Notes: generated by a model from the sequence alone, not told the origin. A stretch of 64,000 bases of DNA from Lepiota brunneoincarnata (GCA_023014365.1 JAEBUN010000021.1:744001-808000); one strand, 5' to 3'. Positions 51,641 through 63,635 are shown, numbered from the stretch's first letter. A program made the numbers and translations.

Positions 51641-54227
51641 GTGAAAGGAAGGGGTTCTTTGTGGAGGGCTAGATGTGGTGGCTAGTCTCCTTAGGCAAAA
51701 TCCTTAACCAGAGGGGCGTCTGGGTGGTTGGATTCATTTGTGAAGTGTTCGTAAATGTCCTCGACTTCTTCGTCGGTTGCATCTTCTAGTATGTTGTATA
51801 GGGAGTTCTTCTTCCTATAACTTGCTTGTCTTCTTCTGGATATCGCATTTGACCAGTTTCTGGAATCCAAATTGCAGGGTAATTTGGATCAGCAATATAT
51901 GGTTTTCTTGATGGGGCATTCGTGGTGTCATATCCACACCAAACCTAGAGCTTAACCATTAGGCTTCGGCTTCTCGACTCCACGTGTGCTCCACACGACA
52001 ACCCTATGCCCTCCGACTCGGCCCCGACTGGCTCCGACTGCAACCCTTCGCCCCGATCACGCGACCTACCTCTACACGTGCCACGACCACCTGACCCTCG
52101 GTGCTCCCATTGTCCAGTTCTCCATTCTCCGTCCGTAATCAGAATACGTTACCAGTCTCCATACCCGTACCGGTCTCCATTCCATTCGAAATTATTCGTA
52201 ATCCGCTTGTAACCATATGGGTCTCCGCTTCGCTCCGCACGTAGTCAGTACGAGTCATAATTCGTCGAGCTAGTAGTATATATACCGTAGGCACTTGGCT
52301 TGTACTCCTCAGTCTGATAATCGAATCGAGCAGCGGGCCAGCTCCCTGTTCCATATCCTCTCCTCTCTTCTGCCTCGCTCCGCTTCGGCTCCGACTTCCT
52401 GAAATACGGACTAGGACAGTAGGAGGGCACAGCACATAAGCTGAGGCCGCAGGTCCAACCCCCCACCCGACGTACTCCGCCTCGGTCCCGAAGTCTACGT
52501 ACTGACTTCGCCCTGTCCCCCGGTTACCTTATACCAAGGATACCACCCCGACCCTCCGCTTCGGTCCCGACCCGCACCGGCTCTAACACGTGGGCAAAGT
52601 GTCCAGTCTTGCGGCAGTTGAAGCATCTCTTCTCCTTGAGATCCCTTCTCTGGGCATCTGTGAGGATTGTGTTGAGGGCTTTGCAGGTGCACTCCTGTAC
52701 CAACTGGTGGAGTCTGTCTTCTTTGGTCTCCTCATCTTCATCAGCTTCCTTGGTGAGTAGATCTGGCTCTTCCTCAAAGTTGAGGTTGTAGACCGCTTTG
52801 GCAAGTTGGTCAATATCCATTGCATTAGGGTCTGTTGCTTGATAGGGGAGTGGGACATGGCATGTAAAAGCATTTCTTTTCCCTTTAAATGAGCGAGGGC
52901 ACAAAGTCGTTGGAAACGAGGGAGCTCCTTGAGTTTGCATATAGTTGTGTTGAGTTTGTAATATTTGATATGCTGTTTGAGCTTGCTTGAACCAGTTGTT
53001 GAGTTTGTTTTCTGGATTGAGGCTAATTGTCTTGATTGCAACAGGGCGATCCAGCCCATTCTTGAAATAGTTGACCACCACCACTCCATCTCCAAGGTTG
53101 GCCTGATAGGCAAGTATCTGGAACTGGGATATGTAATCGTCGATATATCGTCCATTCTGTTTGAGGTGGTGGATTCTGTCCATTGCGTCTGCGGGGACAT
53201 TATTTGGGGCAAAGGATGTGTCAAGTCCTTCCAGGAATTTCTTCCATGTTGGAAGGGTCTGGCTTCCATCAAGTTCCTTGTTTGATTCCAAGAATGCTCC
53301 TCTCCATGTTGTGGCGGGGCCGGTGGACATGTATGAAAGGGCGAATTGTATTTTGGTCTTGTCATTGGAAAAGGCACCAGGCTTTGCATTGATGTATAGT
53401 TGTACAGTGTCCTTCCAGGGGCGGTAGTAGTTGGTTTCTCCATTAAAGGTTGGGGGTGTATTGATCTTTGCGGAGGAGGCCATATCATTAATGTCAGAGG
53501 TTGTGGATTCCTTGTCAGAAGTGTGATTAGACCCGGTAGTGGGGCTAGCTTTGGATGGTTTGGATTGTACAGGGGAACTGGATCGAGGCGGTGAGTGTAC
53601 CAGTGATCCAAGTGGTGATATGAGGGGTGAAGATGTTCTTGGGGGTTCCTGTTGTGAAGTGTTGTTGCAAGGTCTTGTACTTGTTGGGGGTTGGGGACTG
53701 GAGGATGGGGCAGGTGTTCTATGAATCGGCTCCCCGAGTTTTGAGTGGGTAGAGGTGGCAGTTCTTTCAAGTGGTGGTTGTTTAGGTAGGGATTTGGAGA
53801 ACTGATGCTGGGGGTACTGGGTATCCTGGGTCTTCTGTTTGACGTTGAACTCTCTTGGTAGGTTGTGTGGGGTACGGTGCGGAACCAGAGGGTGAACGAG
53901 TGAGGGGTATAGGTTTTGTTTTCTTTTTATGGTCCATGGTGGAGGGGGTGTGAAGTCGGGTTTGGAGTTGGTTGTTGACTAGTCAGAACTGTTAGATTCT
54001 TCGTAGTTGGTGGCAAGGGGGTCGTTTTGGTTTGTAGACAGGGTGTAGAGGGAAGAAGTTGAAGGTGAAGGTGGGGGTGAGGGTGAATAAACAATGCTTG
54101 TGGGTGCATTATCCCAATCAATGCTTGAAGGTGCAGATGACCTATATACAACGCTTACGGGTGCATTATCCCAATCAATACTTAAAGGTGTGAATGACCT
54201 ATCAACGCTGTTGGTGTGTCTGACCAA
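51641..54227 (-). pseudogene. Element 4 gag, interrupted by solo LTR-F
   Basis: A frame from 54227 opens with a repeat SIDWDNAP (two units about 60 bp apart) and a Pro/Ser-rich N-terminus, with one TAG at 53979. It continues in the same frame into the capsid region (TFNGETNYYRPWKDTVQLYI, MSTGPATTWRGAFLE, TWKKFLEGLDTSF). The CCHC knuckle CFNCRKTGHFAH is cut by LTR-F at 52588; the missing E-C is encoded on the other side (51925-51916), so the knuckle was a perfect CX2CX4HX4C. The junction with pol is unclear. Confidence 0.8.
51926..52588 (-). repeat. Solo LTR-F (663 bp), GC- and CpG-rich
   Basis: On the plus strand TGTCATATCC...GGCTCTAACA, TSD cgtgg exact (51921-51925 and 52589-52593). It contains a TATA-like gtatatatac (about 52272) and repeated TCCGACT/CCCGACC motifs. 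It is much richer in CpG than everything around it, suggesting a young insertion. It is the only copy in the window. Confidence 0.92.
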
Positions 54228-54403
54228 GGGTGTAGAGGGTATGGTGGCCTGCTCTATGGGGGTGTATCACCGGACAGCGACAAGGCATGTCGTCAGATAC
54301 AATTGGCACTTGGATAGCAATAAAGCATATCATCTGCCAGTGTGGAAGGGTAGCAACAAGGCGTACCAATACCATGAGGTGTATGATGGAGGTTGTCCAA
54401 AGG

Positions 54404-54415
54404 AAGCTTTAATCT
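54404..54415 (-). other. Primer binding site of element 4 (self-priming type)
   Basis: On the minus strand agattaaagctt, two nucleotides inside the 5' LTR end (54418). It is the reverse complement of aagctttaatct at the predicted start of R (54588-54599), 35 nt after the TATA box. Confidence 0.62.
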
Positions 54416-54417
54416 AA

Positions 54418-54601
54418 TGTTATGATCCGTGCTCCTTCTGTATCCAAGGATAACTGGAGACGGCCTTCAATCACTCTGCAAGGTGTCCGAGACGGTTGGC
54501 CTTGTAGAGCTTAGTGGATTGCGCTCAATGAGATAATGAGGGAACATGCCAAGTTAAGACAGAGAGGGTTAACAACTGCTGTTAACAAGATTAAAGCTTA
54601 G
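54418..54601 (-). repeat. 5' LTR of element 4, inner part
   Basis: The U5/R side of LTR-B. It is interrupted at 54601 by element 3; the remaining 523 bp are at 63113-63635. The break falls at the R start. Confidence 0.92.
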
Positions 54602-54986
54602 TGTTACCCAGGTTAGGGGTTTGCTCTTGAGTAGCATGGGGTTCAACACAGGATGTCTATACAGACTTGGTCCTGTCCTACTGAGCGTGACTTGGAGACG
54701 ACGGAGCACTATAAGTCCAGCCAGCTATGGCAAAGAGGTATAGGAGGCAAGAACTTTATAACACTAAGATAAGGATACAAGGTATTGTACTGTATCCTTA
54801 TATACTTCTAAGTGTGGCTGTACTCCTACTATAATAGTTCGGACCAGAGTAACTATGAGTCAGAGATAAGAAAACATGAGGCGTATACTAAGAATAGTCC
54901 TTCTGATGTACACTACTGATGGTTTCATAGTGACATGGGAATGTAAACTAAAAGTAACCATCCTTCTGATAAGACTTCTGATAACA
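54602..54986 (-). repeat. 3' LTR of element 3 (LTR-A, 385 bp)
   Basis: Plus-strand ends TGTTACCCAGG...CTGATAACA. It keeps the perfect self-primer sequence (aacactaagata on the plus strand near 54757). Confidence 0.94.
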
Positions 54987-54999
54987 TTAGGCCTGTTTC

Positions 55000-56740
55000 T
55001 AGAGTTGTTTTCCATACAACTCATTAGTTTCCTTCTTCCAGGTATTTGGCTAGGTAATTTGGTTCATAATAATTGATCTGTGGTTGGTCGGTGGAGTCTG
55101 GTCTGGGGGGAATGACGGGAGAGAAAGTGGGAGTGGGAGTTCTGTGAAGATTGAGTATAGTGGCGGTTTCTGGGGATGGGGGTTGTCCCAGATAGAAAAT
55201 GTCATATAGAAGGCGTCTGAAGTGGGGACTTTCTATCCTTTCTTCTGGTGGGGTGGTTGGGTTTTCTTCAGAAGGAACCACACAGTTCTCCTGTAATGTT
55301 TGATTTGGCCACATCGTCGTAGCATTCCTTGTAGTAATAATCGTCGTGGGTGAGGTCAATGTATTGATGGTGAGTTGTGGGAATGGTTGAGGGACGGGTT
55401 GTAGGATTTCTGGAGTAGGGGGTGTGTCAAGTCTTTTGACTTGACTTGGGCATTCAGTCCGTTTATGGCGCGGTTGGAAGATGGCACAGTAGGGGCATCT
55501 ATATTTGATGCAGTCATATGAGTAATGCCCTGGGGCATATTGCTTGCATCCGAGGCAGGCAAATTGGGGGCAATCCATGGCCCAGTGTCCTGTGTGTCTG
55601 CATTGGATGCAGACTGATCTGTCTGTGGTTTGGGGGTTGGTTCGTGAGTGAATGGGGTTGGGGGAGTTCTGTTAGGGGAAGTAAGAGCACCGGAACCAAG
55701 TTGATATTTGGGTGGCAAATACAATCGACACCCACACTACTTATATACATAGAGGCCTGCGCACAGACCGGGTAGCCAAACACTACGTAGCTACTAGAAC
55801 ATAACGTACGCAAACAATATACAAACAACGTCAGTCGCATGTGGGTTAGACTCGGGGATGGGGGTGGCCGAAGGCCGAGGCCGGGCTTAGGCATCGGGCA
55901 TCGGCTAGAGAGGCCGAGCACGGATACCCAACCACAGACCCCTAGACGTACCTTGCGTAAGGGGGTATAGTCCCCTTACAAGTTCCGAATCAGGATGTTG
56001 TTATTGGCGATGGTGTGGGTGGTATCCTTGGTGGGGGTGAGAAGTCTGAAGGGATTTCTGATACTGGTGGGCTTTCTTCCCTTGTTGGGGACGGTGGTGA
56101 TGATAGCAGCAGTGGTCATCGTGGTAGTGGTGGGGATGGTTGCGGTGGGGGGCTGCAAGGTATGTACCTCATTTCATTTGGGTAGGTTCTTCGACACCTC
56201 GGACATGAGGCCTGATCTTGAGTGGAGAAGTCACTCAAGTGATTCTGCCCAGGCACGTTGCGTATTGTACGCAGTAGCGAGAGCCTTAGTCTGTCGTACA
56301 TGGTGGGTATAGTCATACCAGAGTTGTTGGTTGTATTCTGAAATTGAAGTGTGTTCCAATTTAGTCGTAAAGGCTCCGTCGGTGGCAGCCTTGCGCAGAT
56401 CTCCGTCAGAAGGGTGATCTGGTCCATATGATCATACTCCAGCTGTATGGTATCTAAGGGAGGCGGCTGGGGCAGCTGTTGGTTCTAGGGTGTCATTGGG
56501 GTTGGGAGTCTTGTCCCTGGGGGAGGCATAAGTTGCGGCAAAGGTGTGAGAGGGGGTGTAGGGAGATGGGGCTGGAATGGGAGTTGTCTGAAGTGTAGTA
56601 TGTTCGACACTTGCATTGTTGACGATGATGACTGAGGATGATGAGGACGTTGGCGAGGGTGTTGTTGAGAAGGGGGGAGTGGTTTGGGGGCAAGTGAGAT
56701 TGAGGTTCATGGGCATCTTTTAAGTACGTTTGGTGTGGGA
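55000..56740 (-). pseudogene. Element 3 third ORF with three CCHC-type knuckles
   Basis: The same post-pol region as in element 1, split by solo LTR-C at 55670-55980. The N-terminal Pro/Ser/Thr-rich part is 56716-56432. The block MDQITLLTEICARLPPTEPL ... CPRCRRTYPNEMRYIPC is at 56427-56150. The knuckles CIQCRHTGHWAMDC, CLGCKQYAPGHYSYDC and CPYCAIFQPRHKRTEC (about 55605-55450) are here fused in frame with the C-terminal part (RLDTPPTPEILQ ... YEPNYLAKYLEEGN*). A 5-nt difference (caagt) just after the knuckles explains why element 1 needs a frame change there. Confidence 0.65.
55670..55980 (-). repeat. Solo LTR-C (311 bp) inside element 3
   Basis: Plus strand TGTTAGGGG...TCCCCTTACA with an exact TSD agttc (55665-55669 and 55981-55985). 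It is the innermost layer of the nest. Confidence 0.93.
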
Positions 56741-56759
56741 GCGAAGTTGTCTTTGGTTG

Positions 56760-59700
56760 GTTCTGGTGGGTTCCTGTTCTTTCTGGAGAATTCCATGAGC
56801 TTCTTTATACTCGGTTAAGTATTCTTCGGTGTTTGTGTGGAGTATTTCATCGGCAATCCATTCATTCTCTGTGTGGGAGTATCCTTTCCATTTGACGTAA
56901 TATTGGAGTTTTCTGCAGTGTTGGCGGTGATTTAGAATGGCTTCTATTTTGTATTCTTCTTCTTCATTGATGATGTCCGGTGGTGGTGGAGTTGGATGAG
57001 ATCTGTATGCTTCTGTTTTGGTATATGGGGTTAGAAGGTTTCTGTGGAATACCGGGTGTATTTTCCATTTGATCAGAAGTTTTAGTTTGTAGGTGAGTGG
57101 TGATAAGACTTCTGAGATAAGGAAAGGTCCTAGTCATCTCGGGGATATTTTGTTGGAGATGAAAGGGAGTTTGAGGTTTTTGGCTTCTAGCCATACTTTT
57201 TGATGTGTTTCAAGGGGTTTGACAGTTCTTCTGGTTCTTTGTTTCATAATATCGGTGGAGAGTTGATGTGCCATGTGTGCTTCTTTTCTGGTGTCATCAA
57301 GGAGTCTGATGCATTCGTCTACTGATGGAAAGTTTGATGTTTCCATTACCATGGGTATCGGTGGAGGATTGTATCCCATGATTAGTTCAAATGGGGATTT
57401 CTGCCTTGAGGCATGTATTTTGGAGTTGTGTGCGAACTCGGTGATAGGGAAGGTTTCTGACCAATCAAGAGGGTTTCTGGTGCAGTATATGGTGAGGTAG
57501 GTCTCGATTTCTTGATTGTATCGTTCAGTGGAACCATCTGTCTGGGGATGGTATGCAGTTGAGAATGCTTGTTGGATATTTAGATGTTGGGCTAGTTGTC
57601 GGAGGGAGTTGGCAGCAAATCTGGGGTCTCGATCTGATATGATTTTATCAGGTAATCTGAATCTGGTGAAGACTTTTTCTATTAATAGTCGTTCGATGTC
57701 ATTGGCGTTTGATTGATCTGATGTTGGGATGAAAATTACCCCCTTCGTAAGGCTGTGGTCCACCACGGACAATATTGCATTATGGCCGGCGCTAGGTGGT
57801 AGACTGGTGATGAGATCCCATGAGATCTGGGCAAATGGGCGTCTGGAGGATGGTGGTGGGATTGGTTGAGTCAGTGTGCGATCCAGTCTGCATATGATTT
57901 TGTGTTGCTGACACTCTGGACAGCCTTTGACGTAATTCTTTATGAATGTCGACATTCCTGGCCAATATACTTCTTTCTTGGCTAGGCGGTATGTTTCCTG
58001 TTCTCCAGGGTGGCCATGTGTAGGGTGGTCATGGTATCTTGCAATGATATCGCATCTGAGTTGAAGGTCTTCTGGAATGATGACCCGTTCTTGGAATGTG
58101 AGGAGTGGACCATTCGAGGTTGGAACTGTTCCGAAGTCTTTATCAGCAGCGTTAGGATGGGTTTCTTTCAGGAGTTAGAACACTTTGGTGGTTCTAGCGT
58201 CGTATTTGGGTGATTCTGTGATTCTTTCTTGGAGTTCCATATCGATGGTGGCGATAAAGAGGTGTTCTGGGAATACTGTGATCAGGTTTTGATCTTCTAT
58301 GTTGGTGGTGGCAACAAAGAGGTTGCTTGGAAGCATGGTGATGTCTTCGTTATCATTATCTTCATCAGGGATGTGGTCTGGACGTCTTGATAGGGCGTCT
58401 GGTGCAGGAATCTTTGATCCTGGGACATGTTCTAGTTTGAAGTTGTAGTCGGTGAGGGTCTGGACCCATCGTGCTTGTCGGCGGTTGATTTTCTGGGGTT
58501 TTCGCCAATATGTGAGGTTCTGGTGGTCCGTTCTGATACAGACAGTGTGGGGACTGCCAAGGAGGTAGTGGCACCATTCTTCGAGGGCTCGGATAATAGT
58601 GAGGAGTTCCCTGTCTTAGATATCATAGTTGCGTTCCGCTGGTCCGAATGTCTTTGAATAGAATGATACAGGTTTCCATATTCTGTTGATGTCATGTTGA
58701 TACAGGACAGCTCCTGATGTGAATTTGGAAGCATCGGCTTCTATTTTGAAGGGTTTTGTGGAGTTGGGCATGAGGAGTACTGGTTCCTTTAGGAATTCAT
58801 TCTTGAGCATTTCGAACACTTTCTGTTGTTCTTCTTTCCATTCAAATTTGTTTGATTTGGAAAGGAGTTGGTTCAGGGGTTTGGTGTGGTGGGAGTAGCT
58901 GCGGATGAACTTCCGGTAGAAGTTACAGAATCTGATGAATTTCCGAATGTGTTGGACTGTTTTTGGCACTGGCCAGTCTTCTATTCCCTTGAGTTTTCCG
59001 GGATCCATTTTGATCTTGTCTGGCGTGATAATCATGCCGAGATATTCAAGTCATTGTTTGTTGAACTTGCATTTCTCCGTTTTGAGGTAGAGGTCGTTTT
59101 CCTGCAGGATCTGCAGTACCTTTTCCATGAGTCGATCGGTTTCTTCCTGGGTTTTACCGTAGATTAGGATATCATCCATGTAGATGATGATTCCTCCTTT
59201 CTCCATTATTTCGGAGAATAACGTGTCTATCATATGTTGGAATGTTGCGGGACTATTGCAGAGTTTGAAAAACATGACAGTTGGTTTGAAAAGACCCATG
59301 GGAGTCTTAAATGCTGCTTTCCATTGGTCGCCATCTTTGATTCTGATGTTATTGTATCCTAGGCGGACGTCAAGCTTAGTGAAATACTTAGCTCCTTTGA
59401 GTTTATCCATGATAGAGGAAATCATGGGGATTGGGTATGTGTTTTTGATGGTGTGATCGTTTAGATAATGATAGTCTTGGCAGGGTCGGAGATCTCCTCC
59501 TTTCTTGGCAACAAAGAAGAATGGTGATGCCATAGGGGATTTTGAGGGGCGGATGTACCCTTTTCGGAGGTTTTTGTCTATGAATTCCTTTAGTGCTTTT
59601 TCTTTGGCAGGTGCCACTTGATAAGGTTTCATTGATTTTGCTTCAAATGTCAGTTTTAGTTCAATTTCATGATCAAATGTTCTTGATGGTGGAAATCATT

Positions 59701-60556
59701 CGGAGGCTTTCTTGTTGAATATTTTAGCCCATCGGGTGAATCTCCGAGGGATCTTGGGTGGTTCCTTGTTTGATTCTGGTTGTTTTCCTTTTGGTTTGCT
59801 GATTTTGTCGGGTTGTGTTGTTCATTGTGGAGCATTGTGGCGTGTGTCACTTTGGCGTTTACTTCTAATGGGGTTAGAAGCATTGGGTTCATTTCTCTTT
59901 CTAGAGAGAAGGTATCAAGGTCAACGTTTGACAAGTTGATGTATTCTTCGGGGTTTTCCTTGGGTTGGGAGGTCTTTCCAGCCATTATATCCATGGCAAT
60001 GGAGTTGAGTTTGACAGGTTGTCGCAGGGTTCTGAGGAGTTTGGAAAAGTCCTGGTGGTCGATTTGGGGTTTCCAAGAGAATGTCTTGGTCTTCCAGTTG
60101 ATGTCAGGATTGTATTGTTCCAACCAGGGAAATCTGATGATGAGATCTTTCTCACCAGTGTTTGTGACATATGCTTCTAGCGTGCAGTCTCTTCCATCGA
60201 TGATGGTTCTGATTTTGATGTATTCATGGATCTTGCCATGTTGATTATCAGTTCCGTCAACGTTGCTGAGTGGGATTGGTTGGTCTAGCCGTTTTGTTTG
60301 ATAACCATGTTGTTCAACAACTTTGTGGGATATGAAATTCCCTTGGGCTCCTGAGTCTATCAGGGTGGTGATGGCCATGGGTTTTGATGTCCATTCACTC
60401 CAAATCTTGATGGGTAAGAAAATGGATCGTTTATTCAGGGATAGTTGTAATTGTACGGAGTTTATCGAGAAAATGTCTTTCTGGGAGTGAGAGTACGAAA
60501 TGTCCTTCTGAGTTCTGGAATGTGCAGGGGCACATCGGTCGACAGCGTTCCTTTTT
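56760..60556 (-). pseudogene. Element 3 pol: protease, RT, RNase H, integrase, chromodomain
   Basis: The least damaged pol of the LTR-A family. The -1 frame after gag is open into the protease (TLIDSGAQGNFI, ORF to 59656). RT (59632 down to about 58900) has YMDD at 59171-59182. RNase H reads FKIEADASKFTSGAVLYQ. The integrase zinc part ends in CPECQQHK, and the core (57955-57134) has SWDLITSLP, ISDRDPRF and HPQTDGSTERYNQE, all catalytic residues present. The chromodomain is YKIEAILNHRQH ... YVKWKGYSHTENEW (about 56960-56860). The stop at 57132 is a CGA-to-TGA type change; others are scattered. Confidence 0.9.
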
Positions 60557-62698
60557 AAAAATCCTGGAATGGACGCATCTCCAGGTCCTTGGCTAGCATG
60601 GAGTGGAGTTCTCGTTGGAGTTTGGGGTCAAGGTCATTGACCATTTGGCACATTTGAGATGTGACTTCTGCAACGGCAAGGGAATACTTGCATTGCAGCA
60701 TTTGTTGGGTGTTCCAGTTTGGGAATCCAGGATGGGTGTTTTGTTGTCCAGGGAAGGGACGATTGGGGTTTCTCGCAGGGCAAGGGGGATTAGTATGCAT
60801 TCCTGGGAAGCATCTAGTTGGTGGTGGTTGAGGGCATTTGCTGACCCAATGATCTTTGGCTCCACATTGGAAGCATTCTTGATTTTGGTATGATTTCATT
60901 TGTTGTCCAGTGACAACAGCATCTAGCTCCAATGGTTCTTGAGTGGAGTCTTCTTCGGCATATTCCGGTTGGGGTATTTTGGGATAAGGATCTTCGAATC
61001 CTTCTTCTACTGTTGCATGGTCTATTTCCATGGTGTGTGGATCTCGTGGGGTGAAGCGTGGAGCGTTACTCCTTTGATAGAATTGTGCATAGGGCACGTT
61101 GTTGTTTGGATGGCTTGGTCCTCGGTTGGATTGGTATTGGTTTCTTTGGGGAAACTGTGTTCCTAGGGATGCCATAAAGGGCATTGATTCAGTGGAAATT
61201 GTCGTCGAGTTTATTGGCTTGGGTGTACCAAGCGGCGATAGTTGTCGGAGGGTTTTCCGATTTGTCAATCTTCATGGCAATATGGTGGTCGATTGCCTTG
61301 TGGTATAGATCGATCAGGGTGCAATCTTCATTTAGCCTGGATTGACGGACAAGTTCCTTGAACTGAGTGTTGAATTCAGTCATTGGTTTGCCTGCTTGGT
61401 GCAGGGTTTGAAGTCTGGTATGCGCATACACATGTTCGTCTGCCGGGGTGAAGTTGGCTCTGAGCCGGGCAGTGAAGTTGTCCCATGACTCCATGGCTAT
61501 GGGTTGCCCTTGTTGGGTTTGGGCATTTCTCTTGTAAAGGTATTGTCTAGCCCAAGCTCGGGCATCTCCTGATTGCATTGTTGAAAGGACGAGTAGGGTC
61601 CTAGTGAGGTCGGTGTTGTAAGTGGTTGCATTAGTGAGCATGTAAACTTTGCATTGGAAGATCCAATCTTCGAATAGTCTTCTAGTTCCATTGAAGGCGA
61701 TGGGTTTGAGGAGTCCTAACTCCTTTGGGGTAGGTGTGGCAGCTATTATTTGTAATTGTCCAGGGTGGCGGCGGCGGTGGTGGTGATGGGGATTGTGTTG
61801 GTCATAGAGGAGGAGCTGGTAGGGCTAAGGGTATGGTTGGCACGGGTAGTGTGGGTGGTTGTGGATCTGGATCTGATTGATTGTTGTCTGTTATGTAGAC
61901 GTTGGAGTCATTATCTGCTGGGGGAGTTCTTCCTTGATTTACTGCGTATTCGTGGTGTGTGAGTAAGTTTTCTTCCAATCTGGAAAGTTCTCTTGGTTGC
62001 TTGAGGGTGTATTCAAGTCTTTGAAGTTTGTAGTTGTTTAATGGGTTGATTTTAGCACAGTATTCTTTGGCTTGTTTGTGTCTTCTTTCTTCTTGTTTGT
62101 AGTGTTCCTTTAATTCTCTTTCTTGTTGTATTCTTTGTCTTTCTGCTAGTTCTTCAGCAAAACTTGTTCTTGTATGTGTTGATGTACTTGGAGTAGGCAA
62201 GTCAAATGGAGATGGAGGATAGAAGGGGGAGGGTGTTTGAATGGGGATAGGGTTTCTTCTGGGATCTGGGTTTTGGGTTCCTGATCCTGAGATTCTACTT
62301 CTTGATTTGGGAGGAGGTGATGGAGTTTCTCAGGCCAAGAACTTCTTTGGAGGCGTGGTGGTAGTTGTCTCGTGATTGATTATCGCTAGAAGGATGAAAA
62401 ATTGTGTTGCGATGATGGATATTCCTGAGTACAGGTTCCACAATCTGACAATGCAGCAGTGACAAGGGCACGTGATATGTTCGAGTTCTAAGGTGATGAT
62501 TTGGTAGGCGATGAGGGTGGCGGTGGAAGTGAAAACAAAAATGAGTAGGTAAGCCAGATCTTCTGGTGAGGAGAGGTTGAGGGATGTAGTGATGGCTACA
62601 CAGAGAGGGGGTTTTCTTTCATACACTGTTTTGAATGACCAGAGTACCTCAATGTGTTCAGTACATTGGCAGAGTAGAGCAGAGTAGAGGGCGAGCAA
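60555..62698 (-). pseudogene. Element 3 leader ORF and gag
   Basis: The 122-codon hydrophobic leader ORF (62698-62330) is followed in the same frame by a charged helical segment (FAEELAERQRIQQEREL, 62200-61802). The capsid part is at 61641-61189 in another frame. The C-terminal part has the CCHC knuckle CFQCGAKDHWVSKC and ends HPFQDF-like at 60555. Indels near 61800 and 61180 and a CAA-to-TGA change break it. The good start codon of element 1 at MPPKKF is ACG here. Confidence 0.8.
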
Positions 62699-62714
62699 GG
62701 GATAAGCAGCAGAG

Positions 62715-62726
62715 TATCTTAGTGTT
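62715..62726 (-). other. Primer binding site of element 3 (self-priming type)
   Basis: Same 12 nt as in element 1, one nucleotide from the LTR (62728). The 5' LTR primer donor has one transition here, while the 3' LTR copy is perfect. Confidence 0.62.
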
Positions 62727-62727
62727 T

Positions 62728-63112
62728 TGTTACCCGGGTTAGGGGTTCGCTCTTGAGTAGCACGGGGTTTGACACAGGATGTCTATACAGACTTGGTCCT
62801 GTCCTACTGAGCGTGACTTGGAGACAATGGAGCACTATAAGTCCAGCCAGTTATGGCAAAGAGGTATAGGAGGCAAGAACTTTATAATACTAAGATAAGG
62901 ATACAAGGTATTGTACTGTATCCTTATATACTTCTAAGTGTGGCTGTACTCCTACTATACTAGTTCAGACCAGAGTAACTATGAGTCAGAGATAAGAAAA
63001 CATGAGGTGTATACTAAGAATAGTCCTTCTGATGTACACTACTGATGGTTTCATAGTGACATGGGAATGTAAACTAAAAGTAACCGTCCTTCTGATAAGA
63101 CTTCTGATAACA
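62728..63112 (-). repeat. 5' LTR of element 3 (LTR-A, 385 bp)
   Basis: Plus-strand ends TGTTACCCGGG...CTGATAACA. It is followed by the TSD cttag (63113-63117). Confidence 0.94.
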
Positions 63113-63635
63113 CTTAGGGCTTTAATCTCTACTTGTACAGGCCTTATATACCTATGAGACACTATATACTCATTATAGGTAGTTGGGCTGTTCTACTGGT
63201 CATCCGCAGTCTTGACCATGATGCGCATCCTAGCTGATGGCATCCTACTGTTATTTATATTACAATGAGTCAGTGTCCTTGTTCTTACTGCTGTGCGATG
63301 TTCCATCACTTTCCTCTGACTCATAATCTTCTTCTCCCGATTCTATCTCCATGGAGTCCCCTTCATTCTTGCTCTCCACTCTCTCGGTACTTCCATCTAC
63401 ATCAGAGGTTGGATTGGTTGATCCATGGCTGTCCTCTTCATCCTCGGGGTATTCCAGAATATCCTCCAGAGTTATCTCCATTCCTGCTTCTCTTGCCAGG
63501 TCCTGCATGGTGTTATAATATTCCCCTTCTTTGTCTTCATACTCCTGTGCTCATAACTGGTCTGTGGTCTCCTGTACCCATCTTGTAAAGTCGAATAGTT
63601 GTTCCTGTTCCTCTCAATCCAGACTATTCATAACA
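63113..63635 (-). repeat. 5' LTR of element 4, outer part (U3)
   Basis: Continues the LTR-B broken at 54601. It carries the U3 ORF (63260-63625, minus) and the TATA box (about 63144-63151) and ends CATAACA at 63635, followed by the TSD aatgg. Confidence 0.92.

Larger units (their letters stand above)
54602..63112 (-). mobile_element. Element 3: second LTR-A chromovirus copy
   Basis: LTRs of 385 bp each at 54602-54986 and 62728-63112, with an exact TSD cttag (54597-54601 and 63113-63117). By eye the two LTRs differ at about 13 positions, 12 of them transitions. The domain order is as in element 1, without the Tc1 composite. It carries one nested solo LTR-C. Confidence 0.95.
45851..63635 (-). 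mobile_element. Element 4: Ty3/gypsy chromovirus with LTR-B termini
   Basis: Reading minus: 5' LTR (63635-63113 plus 54601-54418), primer site, gag, pol with chromodomain, third ORF, 3' LTR (46898-45851). The TSD aatgg is exact (45846-45850 and 63636-63640). Both LTRs are 702 bp once nested insertions are removed. Nested inside are solo LTR-C in the 3' LTR, solo LTR-F in gag and the whole of element 3 in the 5' LTR. Without them the element is about 8.25 kb. The coding regions are damaged by stops and by Asp-to-Asn changes at catalytic sites. Confidence 0.92.

Noticed and set aside
52583..53770. 395-codon minus-strand ORF in element 4 gag
   Set aside because: Ser/Thr/Pro/Arg-rich shadow of the gag frame. 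The other frame has the capsid and CCHC motifs.
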